From an uncultured Clostridia bacterium (lineage in GTDB: Bacteria; Bacillota; Clostridia; TANB77; CAG-508): a DNA stretch of 34,827 nt. Position numbers and translations under genes: made by a program. This document shows positions 16,272 to 27,000 of the stretch, in pieces. The notes below the pieces were generated by a model. The model worked only from the letters and a program-made list of their open reading frames with translations. It did no database searches and was not told the DNA's origin. Where the stretch lies: NCBI GenBank assembly GCA_934120045.1, contig CAKOTF010000012.1, forward strand, positions 1 through 34,827. Direction: 5' to 3'. The stretch's first letter is position 1; each line of letters starts with the position of its first letter.

Positions 16272-16805
16272 TTATTTTTCCTTTGCAGTTTCATATTTTG
16301 AATATTTTATTTCTAATACAAGTTCAAATATTTCTTCTAATAGTAAAATTAAAGAAACTATTACTATACAACATAGGTATCCCCATTTTGATTCTAATAT
16401 TCCTAATATTGTTCCTAAACCTTTTATAGCTTTTGTATTACTTTCTTTTCCTATAAAATAAACAGAACTATATACTCCACTATTTTCTGTTGACAATAAT
16501 AATGTTTCACCTTGTTGTACTTTTGCTTCAACTTTATCTAATATAACAGAATATTCAGATGAAGAAATAATATTATATAATAAAACATTATCTCCTTCTG
16601 CTATATTTTTTAAACTTGATTTTTCTATAATTAATAATTCACCTTTTTTATATGTTGGTTCTAATGAATCATCTTTTACTATATATAATGTATAACCTCC
16701 TAATTCACTACAATTATAATCATTATATGATAATAGTAATACTGTTATTGCAATGGCAATAATCACATATATACCAAATAAAACTGTTCCTAAAAATTTT
16801 TTCAT
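16272..16805 (-). CDS. Degenerate SipW-like signal peptidase, probably inactive
   Basis: This 177-aa protein has the SipW architecture: an N-terminal membrane helix (about 8-26), LGGYTLYIVKDDSLEPTYKK around the nucleophile (Ser47, with Leu after Ser instead of Met), a beta domain, and a C-terminal membrane helix (about 141-158). The position of the general-base His (THRI/THQI in the paralogues) reads SVILDKVEAK, with no His. The NNxxxD segment is replaced by STENSGVYSS, with no Asp. Only Ser of the triad is kept, so it may be a non-catalytic regulator or chaperone for the adjacent substrate 15597. RBS GGGAG; it lies 9 bp after the FxLYD-like gene. Confidence 0.72.
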   Translation of the reverse strand: MKKFLGTVLFGIYVIIAIAITVLLLSYNDYNCSELGGYTLYIVKDDSLEPTYKKGELLIIEKSSLKNIAEGDNVLLYNIISSSEYSVILDKVEAKVQQGETLLLSTENSGVYSSVYFIGKESNTKAIKGLGTILGILESKWGYLCCIVIVSLILLLEEIFELVLEIKYSKYETAKEK

Positions 16806-16814
16806 TTGCTCTCC

Positions 16815-17237
16815 CTATTCCTTTTCTAATTTTATTACTGTTGTTCCTGTTATATCACCTTTATATATAACACTTACAGCTGTTTCTTCACCTGGTGCTA
16901 GTTTATTTATTAATGTTGTCATTGTTCCTAGGACTTCTCCATTATCATTTATAAATAATACGTTTACATTTTCATTTTCAATTGTTGTTGTTGTTGTATT
17001 ATTTATTTGAAATGATACCATCGTTTGATTCATATTTTTTAAATATTCCATTTGAACATATTTTACTTCCATATTACTATAACTTGTATCTGGCAAATCA
17101 TATACTGGATTTGTATCACTAGGTGTTTCTGTTTTAGTTTTATTTTTATTTACATTAATTATTATTACTATTACTGCTATTATTAATACTAATGTTACTA
17201 ATAATAATAATAATTTTTTCTTGTTCTTCTTTCTCAT
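16815..17237 (-). CDS. Membrane-anchored protein with an FxLYD-like extracellular domain
   Basis: A longer frame starts at 17267, but that ATG falls inside the predicted -10 box (17266-17271). The ATG at 17237, preceded by AAAGGAAATG, is preferred, giving 140 aa. It has a Lys/Arg-rich start, one transmembrane helix (9-28), a Thr/Ser/Pro linker, and a beta domain with VSFQINNTTTTTIENENVNV and FINDNGEVLGTMTTLINKLA followed by PGEET. That matches the FxLYD pattern (conserved strand, 'DxxGxVLGT', 'LAPGE'). FxLYD domains occur in extracellular lipoproteins and anchored proteins of Firmicutes; the function is unclear. It is the first gene after the internal promoter. Confidence 0.75.
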   Translation of the reverse strand: MRKKNKKKLLLLLVTLVLIIAVIVIIINVNKNKTKTETPSDTNPVYDLPDTSYSNMEVKYVQMEYLKNMNQTMVSFQINNTTTTTIENENVNVLFINDNGEVLGTMTTLINKLAPGEETAVSVIYKGDITGTTVIKLEKE

Positions 17238-17265
17238 CTTTACATTTCCTTTCTTTTTTGTCATC

Positions 17266-17294
17266 ATTATATAACAATTATTTTATGATGTCTA
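17266..17294 (-). promoter_or_regulatory. Promoter for the SipW/AAA operon
   Basis: Minus-strand TAGACA (17294-17289, one mismatch to TTGACA), a 17-bp spacer and TATAAT (17271-17266) lie between the 306-aa gene and the FxLYD-like gene. The expected transcript start near 17259 leaves a short leader before the RBS and ATG at 17237. No terminator separates it from the 17308-18228 gene, so read-through is possible too. Confidence 0.6.
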
Positions 17295-17307
17295 TATTTT
17301 TTTTTAT

Positions 17308-18228
17308 TTATTCCATCATAATTTTTAAAATACTTCCATTGTTAAATGAATATGAATTTTCATCTGTGTTTGGATATGTATAATCTATTGTTCTATCTAT
17401 TTTATAGAATCTTATTTTTTTTGATGATTGTCCTTTTAAATAGAATTTAACCTCTTTTATATATTTTTGAGTAGAATCCAGTGTTCTTGTCCATTGCTTT
17501 GAGTTTAAATCTGTCAAATTTGAAACAAGATTATTTAAATCAAATAAATCATCTGTCAAATCAATTCTTATTTTATCTGGATCATATGATATTTTTATTA
17601 TTGTTGTATCTTTATTCGAATTTACTAAATTTAATACTGCATATTCTGAATTTACACTATCTACTATTGTGTAATCTGTATCTGTAATTCCTATAATAAT
17701 TTTTACTGTTGCTAATATCTCTTTCTTATATGGTTCTGTTGTTACTGCTTTTAATTTTAAAGTTAGACTCGTATTTAATGGTAATTTTTGTTTTGGTCTT
17801 ATATACACTTTAACTGGGTCTGTATTTTGACTACTTAAAATACTTCTTTCTATTTTTATCGTTCCATCTTCTTTTCCTTCTGTTGAATTACCATTTTCTG
17901 AATCAATAAAAAGTGTTGCTTTATCTTTTTCGACTATTGTACATGTTAATTCATAGTTCATATCATAATTTACTTTAGTTAATTCATTCAATTTTGAATT
18001 TACATTAAATTCAAAACTGTATACTGTATTTCCTCCCCAATTTGAAAATGAAACTTTATTATTGTTTATATTTAATAAATCACTTGTAAAATAGAATTGT
18101 TTAGAATTTAAATAGCTTTCTTTTATATTATTATATATATATCTTGAAAAAGTCGGTAAAATAATTATTACAACCAGTATAACTATAAATAATAAAATTA
18201 CTCTTTGTTTTTTTATTTTTTTGTTCAT
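17308..18228 (-). CDS. Anchored exported protein, possibly SipW-dependent
   Basis: This 306-aa protein has a basic start, a hydrophobic helix (9-24) and LPTFSRYIYN, a weak version of the SipW-type cleavage region (compare TLARYVRN in the 14490 product). The rest is a strand-rich extracellular region with two apparent beta domains (about 45-175, with VKVYIRPKQKLPLNTSLTLK, and 180-300). The translation start is odd: there is no RBS directly before the ATG at 18228. The nearest AAAGGAT (18265-18271) is followed by GTG AAA TAC TAT TAA, a four-codon frame ending 14 bp before the ATG. It lies between the giant gene and the SipW operon; the function is unknown. Confidence 0.75.
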   Translation of the reverse strand: MNKKIKKQRVILLFIVILVVIIILPTFSRYIYNNIKESYLNSKQFYFTSDLLNINNNKVSFSNWGGNTVYSFEFNVNSKLNELTKVNYDMNYELTCTIVEKDKATLFIDSENGNSTEGKEDGTIKIERSILSSQNTDPVKVYIRPKQKLPLNTSLTLKLKAVTTEPYKKEILATVKIIIGITDTDYTIVDSVNSEYAVLNLVNSNKDTTIIKISYDPDKIRIDLTDDLFDLNNLVSNLTDLNSKQWTRTLDSTQKYIKEVKFYLKGQSSKKIRFYKIDRTIDYTYPNTDENSYSFNNGSILKIMME

Positions 18229-18284
18229 TCTATATAAATTTGTTAATAGTATTTCACTATTAATATCCTTTCTATTTTTATTGT

Positions 18285-18311
18285 ATGGACACGCTTTTTC
18301 TGCGTGTCCAT
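18285..18311. terminator. Strong inverted repeat after the giant gene; terminator or mRNA-stabilising stem
   Basis: A perfect 10-bp stem (atggacacgc at 18285-18294, gcgtgtccat at 18302-18311) with a 7-nt loop lies 17 bp after the giant gene's stop. On the gene's (minus) strand it is followed by ACAATAAAAATAG, without a T-run. On the plus strand it is followed by TCTATTTTTT. The position suggests it partially terminates or stabilises the giant transcript, but the strand is uncertain. Confidence 0.5.
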
Positions 18312-18327
18312 CTATTTTTTCAACTTT

Positions 18328-21040
18328 TTATTGTGTAATAATAAATGTTTTGCTTATTTCTTGTACAAAATAGTCTTCATAATATACTTTAAATACTATC
18401 TTATATTCACCTAATGGTAATGTATTTATTACATTTGTCTTAAACATTGCATTAAAGTCTATTGATATATTATCAGATTTACAAGAAGGTATTAATATAT
18501 ATTCATTATCTTTCTTTGTAAGGGTATTATTTGTTGTGAATATTGTATTAAAATCTATTGAACTATATTTTGGTTCATTATAATTTTTTCCATTATATGT
18601 TTGTTGTCTCTTAAATAATTCTACTCTTACACTATTTTTTTCTTCAGCACCTTTTAACTTAACATTTAGATTAATTCCAGAGTTTTGTTCATTCATATCT
18701 GTTATAGATTTTGTATTTTTGTTAATTGTAAATACTCTGTTAGAATTATCCTGTGTTATTCCTATATTTACTATATTAGTATTTATAACTACTATCTCTA
18801 TTTCATCATAACTTATTTTTTTAGTTTCACTAGCATAATATTTTCCATCATCTGAGAAGAAATATGTTACTTTTAGTTTATACTTACCTGTGCTTAAAGT
18901 TTTTTGAACTATATTTACTGTATATTTTTTATTGACAAATGAGTATCCACTCGTTATATTGAAGCTAACAATTCCATTCATATCTGCATTATATCTTACT
19001 GTTTCATCTCCTCTTGTTTCTTCAATATAGAAGTCTGATAATTTAGTATAATCAACATTGTTTCCATTCGAATCAACAAGTTCAAATGCAATACCTCCTG
19101 CTTTATCAAAATATTGTGTATCTAATACAATTCCATTTTCTTCTTCACTAACTTTTGCACCTGTTAATGATGCTGTTATGTTTAGTAAATTAGTATATGT
19201 TGGATTCATAGCATTATTGTTTTCTTGTGCTATTACTTCAAAATTCATTGTTGCTTTTTTACTTGCATCACTCCAAATATTAAATGTTCTTTTATTTTCT
19301 TCATCTTGTCCATATTTTACTGTACCATTATGTCTCAATTCAATATGTATATCTTGTTCTGCAAAATCTTGAGTAATGTTTGTTTCTGCAAAATCAACTA
19401 GTAACTCAAAGTCCTCTTTTGCATAACTCTTTGTTGTATCTTCATCTGAATTTTCTGGTTTTTGTGTTGATGTTGTTCCACTTATAACATGATAATAATT
19501 ACTATTTCCATTTGATTTGTCATTATATTTTACTGAATTTTCAACTGCACCCATTTCTGTAAAGTTTTCTAAGTAATATATATAATTTGTTATATTTCCA
19601 GCTTTATCTCTATCAACTTCATCATATCCATCTTCTGAATGTATAATTCTATAATATGTTTTACTTGATGGATTTGATGTATCCATTATTGTCAATTTTG
19701 TACCAGCTGGTAATTTCATTGTTGATGAAACTGCTCTTTTATCATTATTGTCATCATATATTGTATAATCAGAATTATAGAATAATCTATAAGTTAAATC
19801 TATTTTACTATTTGATGTGTAATTTCTTGTTGTTTCATCTGTATCTTTAAACATTGCTACATATTTTGTATTTGTTATTTCTGCTACTGTTTTCAAGTCT
19901 ACAGATACTACTACTAAGAATGTTTCTTTTTGTCCTGATTCTTCATTTATATTTTCGCCTAACAATATAAGGTTAATTCTTCCTAAGTTTTGATTTTTAG
20001 TTATATTTAAAGAATTATACATTTTAAATCTTAATGTTGGTGGTGTACTTGATGAGTCACTATCAAATGTTAGTCCATTAAATTTAACTCCACCCTCATC
20101 TGCTGTATATATATTGTTACTTGTATCTTGTGTCCAGTTTCCTTCTTTTGTTGTTTGTATTGAAAGTCCAAATTGTGAATTTGCTATATCTGTACTATCT
20201 GCAATTTCTTTTATTTTACTTGGGTCTACAAGTTCAATTCCTTTTTTCAAAGCATTCAAACTTACTTTTGAAATTGTATATTTTGCATTTGGCAAATATT
20301 CAAAATCTAATTTTACATCTGCAATACTTTGTCTTGAATATACTGAACCTGTTAATGCAACATTATATTCTATCATATTGATTCCTATTATCCACTGATA
20401 ATCATTTCTTCCTTCTATATATGGTATTATTGTTTCATTCTCTGAGAATTCTGTCTTATTGTGTATCATATTGGTATAGAATCCATCTACATATAAATCA
20501 TGATCATCTTTTCTCTTTCCTTGAACATATGCACCTTGAACAAATACATTTCCTGTTCCCAATTTTGCATTATTAGTTATTGGATCATATATATCATATG
20601 TCTTGTCATTTGAGTTTCCAGAATGTTTGAATGCATACATTCCAAAGAATGTTAGTCCATTTACATCTCCAAATTCAGTTATTTCATCTGCTGAATATGT
20701 TTCTTGTTTTGCTATAACTAAATTTAATGCTTCTAGAGTATATAGTCTATTTATTACATTTTCAGCTGTTGCCTTTTGTGTTTTTTCTTTATCTACATAA
20801 CTATTAAATTCTTTTACTAAGTTAAATTCACTCTGTACGTGTACTGCTGATGCTTTATATAATGTTACACTATCTATTTTATTTAATGAATATGATGCTC
20901 TATTTGAAGCACTTAGTATATCTTGCTTTCCATCAATTTCTAACCAAGAATTTCCTATATATAAATTGCTTGCTCTTTGAATTGATTTTATTTCTTTTAC
21001 ATTTTTCTGTATTCCAAAGTTTTCAATTGTAATATTTGAT
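18328..21040 (-). other. C-terminal region of the giant protein (about residues 4065-4967)
   Basis: This region is not repetitive and is strand-rich. It has a FGMYAFKHS...GAYVQGKRKDDHDLYVDGFY element near its start and probable Ig-like or jelly-roll modules at the end (SISFxITSGYSF-type and GEYKIVFKVYYEDYF strands). I recognise no catalytic motif. It ends FIITQ without a sorting signal, membrane helix or cell-wall-binding repeat, so attachment must rely on the N-terminal helix or on partners. Confidence 0.5.
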
Positions 21041-24000
21041 GTTCCAGAATATGTAGAGGCATTTCCTGTTCCATATATATTGTTTGCAAATGTTATTGTT
21101 GATTTTCCGTCAATATTTATATTTGAATTTCCTTCCACAGAAGTTACTTTGTCAAAATTGTATTCACTTGTTTGTGAATTATCATATTGTAGTTTATATT
21201 GAGAATATTCTGAAGTTCCTCCTCCAAAAATATCTCCCTGTATGTTTATATTTCCACTATTGATTTTTTCTGCCTCTATTTGAGCAACTTCTTTTCCTAT
21301 ATTTACAAATGTGTTTCCATATACTTTTCCTAAATCAGAACCTCCATTTACATCACAATAAATTGTTCCACCTGTTATGTTTAATATTGCATTTCCATTT
21401 GTACTTGATGTTCCTATATCAGTATTTTGTCCTCCTGCAAATAATTTATTTTTTACTTCTGCTGTTTTTTGTATATTTACTTTTGAATTTATAGTATATC
21501 CACCATTTTGATTTCCACCATATACATTGTTAACTGATCCATTCAATATATTTACATTTGTTTCATTTACATTTCCAGAATCTTTTGCTCCTCCATAAAT
21601 ATTTGTAATTCTTGAAGTTCTTGTTGATACATTTACATTAATATTTGTTCTTCCAGCTCCATTATTTAATCCTGCACCATATATATTTGTTATATTTCCA
21701 TTCAAAACAGAAATATTAGTATTTTCTATAGCTGTATCTAAGTCTTTACCTCCACCATATATATTTGTTATGTTTCCAGATTTTGCTATAATATTAGTTG
21801 TTTTTGCTGAATTTCTATTTCCTGCTCCATATACATTTTGAACAGTGCTTCTATCTAATGTGATATTTGTTGTATCTACACTTCCAACTGTATTTCCGCT
21901 TCCATATATTTCTGCAATATAACCTCCATTTGTTGTTATATTTGATGTTTTAATTACACTGTTTGCATTAGATGCTCCATATATTTTTAAATATGAATTT
22001 CTATTATTTCCAATAACTTCTATGTTAGTTGAATTTAATTTATCATTAATTCCTCCACCATAAATTGTATTATATATTATTGGACTTCCTTCTGTCGAAC
22101 CTATCGTAATATATGAGTTTTCTTCAAATTTGTCTGTGCTTATATTATTTTGATTTTTACTTCCTCCATATATATTATTAGATGTGTTTTTGTTGCCTAT
22201 CGTTCCAGTTTTAATATTTACATTAATTGTTCCTGAGATAAATTCTGAATTTTGTTTATATCCTATTCCTGATGTTCCATTTGATGTATTTTCTCCTCCA
22301 CCATATATATTACCATATAAATTACCTGTTGTAATAATATTTGTACTTTGTTTTACATATGATTGATAAGCTCCTCCAAATAAATCTCCTGTTAGTGTTC
22401 CTGATATATTTATATTTGTAGAATCTGATACTTGAGTATTATATCCTCCACCATATACATTTGTATCTATTGTTCCAGCTATGTTTATATTTGTATTACC
22501 ATTTATAATTCCTGTTACTTCATTTTCAGTATTTTGAGAATATTTACTTCCTCCATATATATTTCCTGATATTTTTACAGAACTTCCTGTTACATTAATT
22601 TCTGTATTTGCTGTACCATTTCCTTTACCATCTATAGTTACATTTGAGCCTCCATATACACTTCCATTTATTTGTGTAATACCTGTTAGTGTTATTCTTG
22701 AGCCTCCATAAAAGCTTTCATTTGCACCTTGTCCAAATATTCCTCCATTTGGTGAAATAATATTTCCTCCGTAAAAATACATATTTGTAACAACTGCATC
22801 TGTATTACTATTTATTGTTCTAGCTCCTGCATATATGTTTCCATTTACTTGTCCACCATACATCTTAAATAAGACATTTCCTTCTGTTGTACTATTTATA
22901 CTTCTTAAATATATTGCCGAATTTTCACTAGAATTACTATATAAATTGTTTCCTGTAAATGTTCCACTATGTAATTCTATAGTTGCATAATTTTTAGAAT
23001 ACATATTTGTATAATTATCATTTTCTACAGCCTCATATGAATAACAATTTGTTTCATTTTGTCCTAGCATTAAATATCCATTAATTGTTAATTTTGTATT
23101 TTGTGCTTTTGTTCCATCTTTCTTTGATCCTATTTGTAATGTTGTTGTTACATATTTTGAATTTGATGTTTTATTGCTTTCACTTATACTGCTTCCAACA
23201 ATAATGTCATTATATGTTCCACTTTCTATTATTATTTTGTTTCTACCAATTTCACCTTTGTTGCTTTCTGTTTTATAGTTTCCACCAATTACTGCTCCAA
23301 AAGAATATTTTCCATTTGATGAACTTATTCTTCTTCCTAGTGTTATATTATGATAATTTCCTATCAATAAGTTTGTAAAGTTTTCATTTGCTAATATTTG
23401 CTTTCCATTACTGATTGTTGATGACTCTGAGTCAATTTTAATATTATCAAATACAACATCTGCTTGTAAGTTTATATTTGAAGATATTTTTAATTTTGCA
23501 TTATTTGTATGTTGATAATCTTTTCCACCATATAAACTTGTTATTGTAACATTTTTATTTATTGTATTATTTAATGTTACTTCATCTGTAACAACTATAT
23601 AATTTGTTTTTGTAGTTCCACTTGAAGATAATTTTTCTAATGCTTTTTCTATTGTCTTTACTGCTGTTCCTGTTGATAAACCATTATTATTATCATTTCC
23701 TTTACTTCCTGAAACAAACACTACATTTGCTTTTTGCCACATTGCTTTTAAATAATGTATTTTTCCTGGAATTTCATCATATACATCAAATTTTCTTAAA
23801 TATCCATTTTCTTTATTAGAATCATTTTCTTCATATTTTTCTGTATAACTAGAATCTTTATAATATATATAATTTCCTTCTGAATCTGCTTCTACCCAAG
23901 CAAAAAATGTTTGTGCATTTTGCGTTCCATTTGTATATTCATATTTTTCAGAGAAGTTTGAATTTTTGCCTTCATAATATAGTTCTCCTATTGTTGATGG

Positions 24001-27000
24001 AGTATATACTGTTGCATTATTTTCACCAGTTTCATTTATATTTAATAATTCATTTACATATATTACATCTTCATCTACAAAATACTTTATTTCTTCATAA
24101 TTTGTAGATTTTATTGCTGATTTTGAGAATGTCATTGTTGTTTGAATATTTTTATTCTTTTCTTCATCTATCATTATTCCTTCATTAAATACCAAAGAAT
24201 ATGTACCTGTTACACTTAAATTTGAAAGATTTATATAAAATGTCATACTTCTTGGTATTTTTGTTACTTTGCTGATGCCGGAAACATTTATTCCGACATC
24301 ACTTGTAACATCTTCTCCATCTCTATATACTTTTACATCATTTGTTGTAATATGACTATTTTCTAAATCTAGATATCTATCTATTGTTTCTACATTTACT
24401 GTTGCACTATAAGATTGGTTATCCAAATAATTTACATTTATTCCTTTATATTTTATTCTTGGTTTTACATCATCAACCATATATGTTAAAGTCGTTTCTT
24501 CATTATATTTTCCATTTTCATCATATATTGAACCTTCTTTAAATATAAAGCTAAATTTAAATTCATCAACATAGTCTTGAATTGTTATTGAATATTTATA
24601 TCCATAATTTGTAAATATTGGTGTACTTAACTTCCAATCCAATGTATCTGTAGCATCATCTCCGTTGTCATCAATTATTCGAATTTCATCTTTATCTATT
24701 ATTGCAAGATTATTTCCTTTTTCATCTTTTTCAGATTTATTTGTTTTAAAGAATCTATCACTTGTTTCAAAACTAATTGTTGCCGTTTGTTTAACATAAT
24801 CATATACTACTGTATTGTTGTCAGTATATATCTTTGGATCTACAAAGTCTATAATTGTAGCATCTTTTATATTTTCTGTTTCTTTGTCTTCACATATTAT
24901 TATATATTTTGAGTTATTACTATTTCCTGATGAATCAAAGAATTTTCCTTCTGGTATTGTTATCTCTAATGTTCCACTATATCTTGTATATGGTTCATTT
25001 ACTTGTCTTTCAATTTCAAAGTTTGATAATACAACTGTATATTCAAGTCCTATAACTCTGTTTTCATCATCTAATATTTCTTTTGTTGAATATGTTCTTG
25101 TAATATTTTCTCCTACTGATTTTCCGTCTACTTTAATTTCTAAAGAACTTCCCTCAAATGTATTTCTTGCATAGTTCGTATCTGTTACTTTGAACTTGAA
25201 TGTTACTGTTTTGTTTTCCTTATTTATTATTGGACTTTGACCATTTTCATATATATATGTTATTTCTGGTTGAATAAAGTCTACTATGTTATCAATAAAT
25301 CCATTATCTTCTTTCCAATCTGGATTTCCTGCATATATTATTGTTTCTTCATTTCTGTTTCCAGATGTATCATGTACTGTTCCTTCATCAACACTAATTT
25401 TTACTTCTCTATCATTTATTCCAAAGTTACCTAATATTAGTTTATATATTTTATATGTTTCTGTTTCTTCTACAAGATTTAATTGTTTTGCTATTTCTGA
25501 TTTTTCAACATCTTTTACATATACATGTATATAACTTGTATTATATGTTAATTTTCCATTTTGCTCTTTACTCAATTTATCAAATAAATATTGTTTATCA
25601 CTTAATTTTATTTGTAGCTCAACTGTTTTATTTGTTCTATCTATACTACTTGTATGATATGTAATTTCTGGTTTTATAAAGTCTACTACATTTTCTTTAA
25701 ATGCTGTATATATTCCTTCTGAATCTCCATCTTCAACCCAATTTGTATTTCCAACATTGATCATTGTTAAGATGTTTTTATTTCCAGATGTATCTTCCAA
25801 TGTATTTGGTGCTAGTTGAATTTGAGTTTTTCCACTATATTCTTCAAAATTACTTAATACTACCTTATAAGTTACTGATGTATTATTTGATTGTACTTTT
25901 GTTATTTGTTTTTGAATTGTTGGTATTTTAGTTCCATCTATAAATACATCTATATCATTAGCTGTTAAACTATCTTTTGATAAATATTTATCAGTTCCTT
26001 TAAGTTGTACTTCAACTGTATTATTATTTCTGTTTATAGTACTATTATAATAACTCCATATTGGATTTACAACGTCTACGATAACTGGATTATCTTCATC
26101 ATCGCCATCATCATAATCTATTGTTATTGTTGTTGCTAAGTTTTGATTTCCTGATGTATCTGTTACTAATCCTTTTTCAAATATTAATTGTACGGGTCCA
26201 CTATAATTCTTATATTCTTCTCCGTCTAAAATCTTATCTAATTCAAAGTTTGAAATATTTAGAACATAGTCTTTTACTCCATTTACTGCATTTGATGAAT
26301 TTAAGTTGATTTTTAATTGTTCTGTAATATCTGTTCCATCTACTTTTATTCTAATTTTCTTATTATCTATTGATAATTCATTTCCTTCTTTTAATAAATT
26401 TTCATATACATAATTTTCATTTAATTTAAATCCAACTGTTAAAACTTTTTCTTTATAATTAATATCTGGATTTGCTGTTTTACTTACTCCTGAATATTTA
26501 TATGTAAATGATGGTTTTGTAAAGTCTACAATGTTTTTACTAAATGCATCATATTTTCCATCTGTATCTCCTGCTTCTGTCCAATTTGGATTTCCTACAT
26601 TTATTGTTGTTTCTTTATTTGTATTTCCATATTTATCAGTTATTGTACCTGTAGGAATTACTATTTGTGTAACTCCTTCTCTCTTTTCAAAGTTTCCTAA
26701 TGTTAATTCATATACAACTTTTTGAGCATCCTCAGAAATCTTTCTTAATTCTTTTGTTATTGTATTTATTTCTTCTCCATTCATTAACACTTTTATCTTA
26801 TTTTCATAATTTTCCATTAAGTTATTTGTATCATAATATTTATCACTTCCTGTAATTTGTAGTGTTACTGTTTTTGAGTTTCTATCAATACTACTTATTT
26901 TATATAACCACACTGGGTCAACAACATCGACTATAACTGAATTTTCTTCATCATCTCCATCATCTGTATCTATTGTAATTGTTTTAGAAATATTCTTATT

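Noticed and set aside
18328..18420. A search for an LPXTG-type sorting signal or C-terminal anchor in the giant protein
   Set aside because: The C-terminus ends in ordinary beta strands (FIITQ) with no LPXTG, hydrophobic helix or basic tail.
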